Positions 5,729 through 9,078 of a stretch of DNA of 9,078 bases are shown here, piece by piece. The stretch spans positions 1 to 9,078 of the forward strand of contig CAMBTF010000048.1 of assembly GCA_945870545.1 (NCBI GenBank), read 5' to 3'. This stretch comes from Akkermansia muciniphila. GTDB lineage: Bacteria > Verrucomicrobiota > Verrucomicrobiia > Verrucomicrobiales > Akkermansiaceae. The first letter of the stretch is position 1, and every line of letters starts with the position of its first letter. Made by a program: the position numbers and the translations under genes. Below the pieces are notes generated by a model. That model did not search any database. It saw only the letters and a program-made list of their open reading frames with translations, and was not told the origin of the DNA.

Positions 5729-6547
5729 ATGCGTGAAACATTGATCGTGATCGGCCTCTTCGTGATGGCCATGGCGCTGAGGTCGTCCAGAAAGAACCTC
5801 GGGCGAAAGCTCGGGGCGCTGGTGTTCCTCTTCGCCACCTTCTCGTTCTTTTATTTCATCAGCGGAAATGTATTCGCCGGGATCGCGGGCGCGTGCCTGT
5901 GGTTTTTCCTGCCTTGGATCGAGCTGCTTACCCACGTCCGCCGCCTGCGGATGCCGCTGAACAATCGCCTGCGCCACAAGGAACTGCCGAACCCTTCGTT
6001 TTTCCCCAACGCCATCGAGGCTGCCGCAGGCATGGAGGAAGCCGGTTTCGAGCACGTCTCCGACTGTGGCTGGCAATGGTCCGGTATGCAGCAGCACTTC
6101 CGCCTCTTTTGGCATCCGGAAGAGCGCGCCATCGCCTCTGTCTGCCTCTGCGAGCAGGAGGAGGTCGCCTTCGCGTTCATCTCTGTCACCTCCACCGACT
6201 CCTCTGGGCGCACCTGGCGTACCACAAATTTCCCCTTCGCCCCTACCCTCCGCTGCTCCCCGAGCCTCAAATGGAACCGCGTCCCCTGCGAGAGATCCTG
6301 TTTCCACGAAATCCTTGATGATCATCAGAAGTTCCTTTCCCGGATGAAAATCAACCCTGCCGACCTCCGCGTCCCCAACCCCGAGGAAATCGAGGGCAAC
6401 ATCGAGTCCGAAATGCGCAGCCAGGTCGATCACAACCTCAAGTCCGGCATCATCCAACTCAGCGGCGACGGCCATTTCCAATATTCCCGCCGCGGTCTCC
6501 TGTTCCTCTGGTGCCAGTTCATCAAGGACATGATTCGGTTGTGCTGA
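5729..6547 (+). CDS. hypothetical membrane protein with three N-terminal helices
   Basis: I do not recognise this 272-residue protein. It starts MRETLIVIGLFVMAMALRSS. It has three hydrophobic segments, at about residues 3-17, 28-45 (GALVFLFATFSFFYFIS) and 47-67 (NVFAGIAGACLWFFLPWIEL), followed by a basic stretch (HVRRLRMPLNNRLRHK). The positive-inside rule suggests that the roughly 200-residue hydrophilic remainder is cytoplasmic. That part contains FEHVSDCGWQWSGMQQHFRLF, split here as an aromatic-rich block around 107-127, and VAFAFISVTSTDSSGRTWRTT (146-166), which look like strands of one mixed alpha/beta domain. The C-terminus is again hydrophobic (GLLFLWCQFIKDMI, 256-269), possibly an amphipathic anchor. 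Coding potential is supported by GC-rich third positions. No Shine-Dalgarno precedes the ATG. It is followed 22 nt later by the repeat element. Confidence 0.75.
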   Translation: MRETLIVIGLFVMAMALRSSRKNLGRKLGALVFLFATFSFFYFISGNVFAGIAGACLWFFLPWIELLTHVRRLRMPLNNRLRHKELPNPSFFPNAIEAAAGMEEAGFEHVSDCGWQWSGMQQHFRLFWHPEERAIASVCLCEQEEVAFAFISVTSTDSSGRTWRTTNFPFAPTLRCSPSLKWNRVPCERSCFHEILDDHQKFLSRMKINPADLRVPNPEEIEGNIESEMRSQVDHNLKSGIIQLSGDGHFQYSRRGLLFLWCQFIKDMIRLC

Positions 6548-6569
6548 AAAAACTCCGTTAAGAGGAATT

Positions 6570-6735
6570 GAACCGCAGATGGACGTTAATCTTGAAGAAA
6601 GATGTTCCAATTTCTCCTGCTGGCCTTGATCTGAGCGAAGCCCACCCACTTCCTACCCATCTTTCTTCTCTTCCACTTGTCCGTCGTAGCTTTAGCGAAG
6701 TCGGATCTGCGTGAATCCGCGTTCATCTGCGGTTC
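6570..6735. repeat. MITE-like intergenic repeat with nested inverted arms
   Basis: The ends are inverted repeats: 6570-6585 and 6720-6735 match at 15 of 16 positions (GAACCGCAGATG then G or A, then ACG). Inside, 6594-6604 and 6658-6668 form a perfect 11-bp inverted repeat (GAAGAAAGATG). AGCGAAG occurs twice in direct orientation (6634-6640 and 6694-6700). The minus strand includes a segment that translates as SDFAKATTDKW, a phrase I recall in spurious proteins of many unrelated genomes, which points to a dispersed repeat. There is no transposase, so any mobility would need one in trans. The element begins 22 nt after the membrane-protein gene and could form a large stem in its transcript. Confidence 0.65.
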
Positions 6736-6778
6736 GTTTTTTCCAATTGAGGCTACCCACCGTTTCCGCAATCAAAGG

Positions 6779-6806
6779 TTGCAAAACCCGCGCCCTCGAC
6801 TAAAAA
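6779..6806 (+). promoter_or_regulatory. predicted promoter of the EF-G gene
   Basis: TTGCAA (6779-6784) and TAAAAA (6801-6806) have a 16-nt spacer; each matches the sigma70 consensus at four of six positions. Transcription would start near 6813, giving a leader of about 43 nt. The pair lies after the repeat element, so the EF-G gene would have its own promoter. Confidence 0.4.
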
Positions 6807-6813
6807 CCCGCCC

Positions 6814-6832
6814 CCGCCGAGCCCTTCGGCGG
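6814..6832 (+). promoter_or_regulatory. hairpin at the predicted 5' end of the EF-G mRNA
   Basis: CCGCCGA (6814-6820) pairs with TCGGCGG (6826-6832) across a 5-nt loop. No T-run follows, so it is not a canonical terminator. If the promoter call is right, this stem would sit at the extreme 5' end of the message and could protect it or tune translation. Confidence 0.35.
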
Positions 6833-6855
6833 CCAGACCACCACACACATTAGGC

Positions 6856-8952
6856 ATGAAAGACCTCTCCAAATACCGCAACATAGGCATTTTCGCCCAC
6901 GTGGACGCCGGCAAGACGACCACCACCGAGCGCATCCTCAAACTCACCGGCAAGATCCACAAAATCGGCGAAGTGCACGACGGCGCCTCCACCATGGACT
7001 TCATGGATCAGGAAGCCGAGCGCGGCATCACCATCCAGTCCGCCGCCACCACCTGCTTCTGGGCAGGCCACCAGTTCAACATCATCGACACCCCCGGCCA
7101 CGTGGACTTCACCATCGAAGTTTACCGCTCCCTGAAAGTTCTCGATGGCGGCGTGGGCGTGTTTTGCGGCTCCGGCGGCGTTGAGCCACAGTCCGAAACA
7201 AACTGGCGCTACGCCAACGATTCCGGTGTTTCCCGCGTGATTTACGTGAACAAACTCGACCGCATCGGCGCAGACTTCTACCGCGTCGTCGCCCAAGTGA
7301 AAAAAATCCTCGGCGCGACTCCCCTCGTGATGGTGCTACCAATCGGCACCGAGTCGGATTTCACCGGCGTAGTCGATCTCCTCACCATGAAAGCCCACGT
7401 CTGGGATGAGTCCGGCCAGCCGGAAAATTTCAAGATCGAGGAAGTCCCCGCCGATATGGTGGAGAAAGCCAAAGAATACCGCGCCCAGCTCATCGAGACC
7501 GCCGTCGAACAGGACGACGCGATCATGGAAGCCTACCTCGACGGCACCGAGCCGAGCATCGACCAGATCAAGAAATGCATCCGCAAGGGCACGGTCGATC
7601 TCGCGTTCTTCCCCACCTACTGCGGCTCCTCTTTCAAGAACAAGGGTCTCCAGCTCGTCCTCGACGCCGTGGTGGATTACCTTCCCGCCCCTACCGACGT
7701 CAAACCGCTCCCCGAGGTGGACGAGGAAGGCAATGAGACCGGCAAGTTCGCCATCATCGACCCAACCGCCCCGTTCCGTGGACTGGCGTTCAAAATCATG
7801 GACGATAAATTCGGCGCACTGACCTTCACCCGTATCTATTCGGGCACGATCAAGAAAGGCGATACCGTCCTCAACTCCTTCACCGGCAAGACCGAGCGCA
7901 TCAGCCGCATGGTCGAAATGCACGCCGATGACCGCAAGGAAATCGACTCCGCGCAAGCCGGTGACATCATCGCCATCGTCGGCCTCAAGAACGTCCAGAC
8001 CGGCCATACCCTTTGCGATGAGAAAAACCCGGCCACTCTCGAGCCGATGGTTTTCCCCGATCCCGTCATCTCCATCGCCGTCGCCCCCAAGGACAAGGCC
8101 AATGCCGAAAAACTCGCCAACGCGATCGGCAAAATGATCCAGGAAGATCCTTCCTTCCGCGTCGAGACCGACGAGGAAACCAACGAGATGATCCTCAAAG
8201 GCATGGGCGAGCTTCACCTCGACATCAAAATCGACATCCTCAAGCGCACCCACAAGGTCGAGGTCACCGTCGGCGCACCTCAGGTCGCTTACCGCGAAAC
8301 CATCACCCGCGCCGTTTCCGACAGCTACACCCACAAGAAGCAGTCCGGTGGTTCCGGCCAGTTCGCGAAGATCGACTACACGATCGAACCCGGCGAAGCC
8401 GGCACCGGTTTCATCTTCGAGTCGAAAGTCGTCGGCGGCAGCATCCCCAAAGAGTTCATCCCTGCCGTTGAGAAAGGCTTCAAAACCTCCGTCGACAAGG
8501 GGCCGCTCGCCGGTTACCCCTGCTTGGATTTCAAGGTCACGCTCAACGAAGGTGGCTTCCACGCCGTGGACTCCAGCAACATTGCCTTCGAAATCGCCGC
8601 CAAGGCCGCTTATCGCCAGTCCATGGTCAAGGCCGCCCCGCAGATCCTCGAGCCGATGATGAAGCTCGATGTCTTCGCCCCCGAGGAAAAGGTCGGCGAC
8701 GTCATCGGCGACCTCAACCGCCGCCGCGGCATGATCCAAGGCCAAGAGCCCACCCCCGGCGGCGTCCGCGTCAAGGCCGAGGCTCCGCTCTCCGCCATGT
8801 TCGGCTACATCGGCGACCTCCGCACCATGACCTCCGGCCGCGGCCAGTTCTCCATGGAGTTCTCCCACTACGCCCCCTGCCCGAAAAACGTCTCCGATGA
8901 CGTCATCGCCAAGGCCAAGGCCAAGGACGAAGCCCTCCGCGCAAGCAAATAA
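6856..8952 (+). CDS. fusA: elongation factor G (second-copy, FusA2-like)
   Basis: EF-G is the GTPase that translocates tRNA-mRNA on the ribosome and, with RRF, recycles ribosomes. All five domains are present in 698 residues. The GTPase motifs are AHVDAGKT (14-21), RGIT (56-59), DTPGH (78-82, catalytic H82), NKLD (132-135) and CGSS (256-259). Domain II starts near 305. Domain IV keeps the tip residue H569 ([10 protein letters not shown]), equivalent to E. coli His583, so translocation should be possible. The first tip loop reads KQSGGSGQF where E. coli EF-G has Arg at the Ser position. From memory, the wording [20 protein letters not shown], the CFW after the switch region and [18 protein letters not shown] match the second EF-G of Vibrio and Shewanella better than the str-operon copy. 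The gene stands alone with its own predicted promoter, no clear Shine-Dalgarno, and a terminator after it. Confidence 0.95.
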   Translation: MKDLSKYRNIGIFAHVDAGKTTTTERILKLTGKIHKIGEVHDGASTMDFMDQEAERGITIQSAATTCFWAGHQFNIIDTPGHVDFTIEVYRSLKVLDGGVGVFCGSGGVEPQSETNWRYANDSGVSRVIYVNKLDRIGADFYRVVAQVKKILGATPLVMVLPIGTESDFTGVVDLLTMKAHVWDESGQPENFKIEEVPADMVEKAKEYRAQLIETAVEQDDAIMEAYLDGTEPSIDQIKKCIRKGTVDLAFFPTYCGSSFKNKGLQLVLDAVVDYLPAPTDVKPLPEVDEEGNETGKFAIIDPTAPFRGLAFKIMDDKFGALTFTRIYSGTIKKGDTVLNSFTGKTERISRMVEMHADDRKEIDSAQAGDIIAIVGLKNVQTGHTLCDEKNPATLEPMVFPDPVISIAVAPKDKANAEKLANAIGKMIQEDPSFRVETDEETNEMILKGMGELHLDIKIDILKRTHKVEVTVGAPQVAYRETITRAVSDSYTHKKQSGGSGQFAKIDYTIEPGEAGTGFIFESKVVGGSIPKEFIPAVEKGFKTSVDKGPLAGYPCLDFKVTLNEGGFHAVDSSNIAFEIAAKAAYRQSMVKAAPQILEPMMKLDVFAPEEKVGDVIGDLNRRRGMIQGQEPTPGGVRVKAEAPLSAMFGYIGDLRTMTSGRGQFSMEFSHYAPCPKNVSDDVIAKAKAKDEALRASK

Positions 8953-8959
8953 CCGTGGC

Positions 8960-8976
8960 GGCGGTTTTCAACCGCC
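8960..8976 (+). other. small hairpin just after the EF-G stop
   Basis: GGCGGTT (8960-8966) pairs with AACCGCC (8970-8976) across a 3-nt loop, 7 nt after the stop codon. No T-run follows. It may protect the 3' end of the message together with the terminator hairpin downstream. Confidence 0.4.
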
Positions 8977-8990
8977 ATGCCTTCCCTTCC

Positions 8991-9022
8991 AACCCGCCGC
9001 CCCGCAAGGACGGCGGGTTTTC
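8991..9022 (+). terminator. rho-independent terminator of the EF-G gene
   Basis: AACCCGCCG (8991-8999) pairs perfectly with CGGCGGGTT (9011-9019) across an 11-nt loop, and the right arm runs into TTTT (9018-9021). The 9-bp GC-rich stem and its place 38 nt after the stop fit an intrinsic terminator, though the T-tract is short. Confidence 0.65.
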
Positions 9023-9029
9023 CGCGCCC

Positions 9030-9057
9030 TTGACTCCCACGCCATCCTACCCAAACT
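9030..9057 (+). promoter_or_regulatory. predicted promoter of the gene at the right edge
   Basis: TTGACT (9030-9035, five of six) and CAAACT (9052-9057, three of six) have a 16-nt spacer. The -10-like hexamer ends 6 nt before the ATG at 9064, the same geometry as at 3910-3945. Confidence 0.35.
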
Positions 9058-9063
9058 CCCCTC

Positions 9064-9078
9064 ATGCCTGAAACATTC
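9064..9078 (+). CDS. start of an unidentified gene (five codons only)
   Basis: ATG at 9064 opens MPETF before the window ends. It follows a terminator and a promoter-like pair, so a new transcription unit starting here is plausible. Five codons do not allow identification, and no Shine-Dalgarno is present. Confidence 0.35.

Noticed and set aside
5728..9078. Near-identical starts of two genes (CATGCGTGAAACATTG at 5728 and CATGCCTGAAACATTC at 9063)
   Set aside because: The match covers 14 of 16 bases, but the sequences upstream are unrelated and the downstream sequence is not available; it is probably chance.
1..9078. CRISPR array, tRNA or rRNA genes
   Set aside because: I found no regularly spaced repeats, no cloverleaf with a GGTTCGA-type T arm and no rRNA sequence on either strand.

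Overview
The window looks like a chromosomal segment of a GC-rich Gram-negative bacterium. Verrucomicrobiota, perhaps Verrucomicrobiales, is my best guess. The basis is protein style and the TalB-type transaldolase / gamma-carbonic anhydrase / bifunctional-nuclease / EF-G paralogue gene set, recalled rather than searched. Most of it is ordinary housekeeping DNA with small accessory insertions in the gaps.

Layout. Positions 1-1087 (minus strand) hold the head of a str-type ribosomal operon: a strong promoter with an A/T-rich upstream element, a structured leader of about 165 nt, rpsL (S12) and the first 140 codons of rpsG (S7), which runs off the left edge. Positions 1088-1886 carry no intact gene. 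They contain a decayed, minus-strand fragment of an IS91-like transposase C-terminus. On the plus strand follow tal (transaldolase) and, 19 nt later, a gamma-class carbonic anhydrase-like hexapeptide-repeat protein. A compact minus-strand toxin-antitoxin-like pair (RelE/ParE-type toxin, small helical antitoxin) lies at 3383-3869. Then on the plus strand come a bifunctional nuclease family protein, an M29-like metallopeptidase, an unrecognised three-helix membrane protein, a MITE-like intergenic repeat with nested inverted arms, and a full-length elongation factor G. A terminator hairpin and the first five codons of another gene close the window.

How the genes relate. S12, S7 and EF-G all act in translation. 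This EF-G is not in the rpsL-rpsG transcript: it is a stand-alone gene about 6 kb away on the opposite strand, and it resembles the second-copy EF-G (fusA2) type. A canonical fusA may lie beyond the left edge after rpsG. tal and the carbonic anhydrase probably share a transcript. The remaining plus-strand genes seem to be separate units.

The most interesting patterns are non-coding. Several genes lack a Shine-Dalgarno sequence but have promoter-like hexamers ending only 5-6 nt before the ATG, which suggests leaderless transcripts. The repeat at 6570-6735 has 16-bp terminal and 11-bp internal inverted arms. I did not find a convincing new defence or biosynthetic system here.
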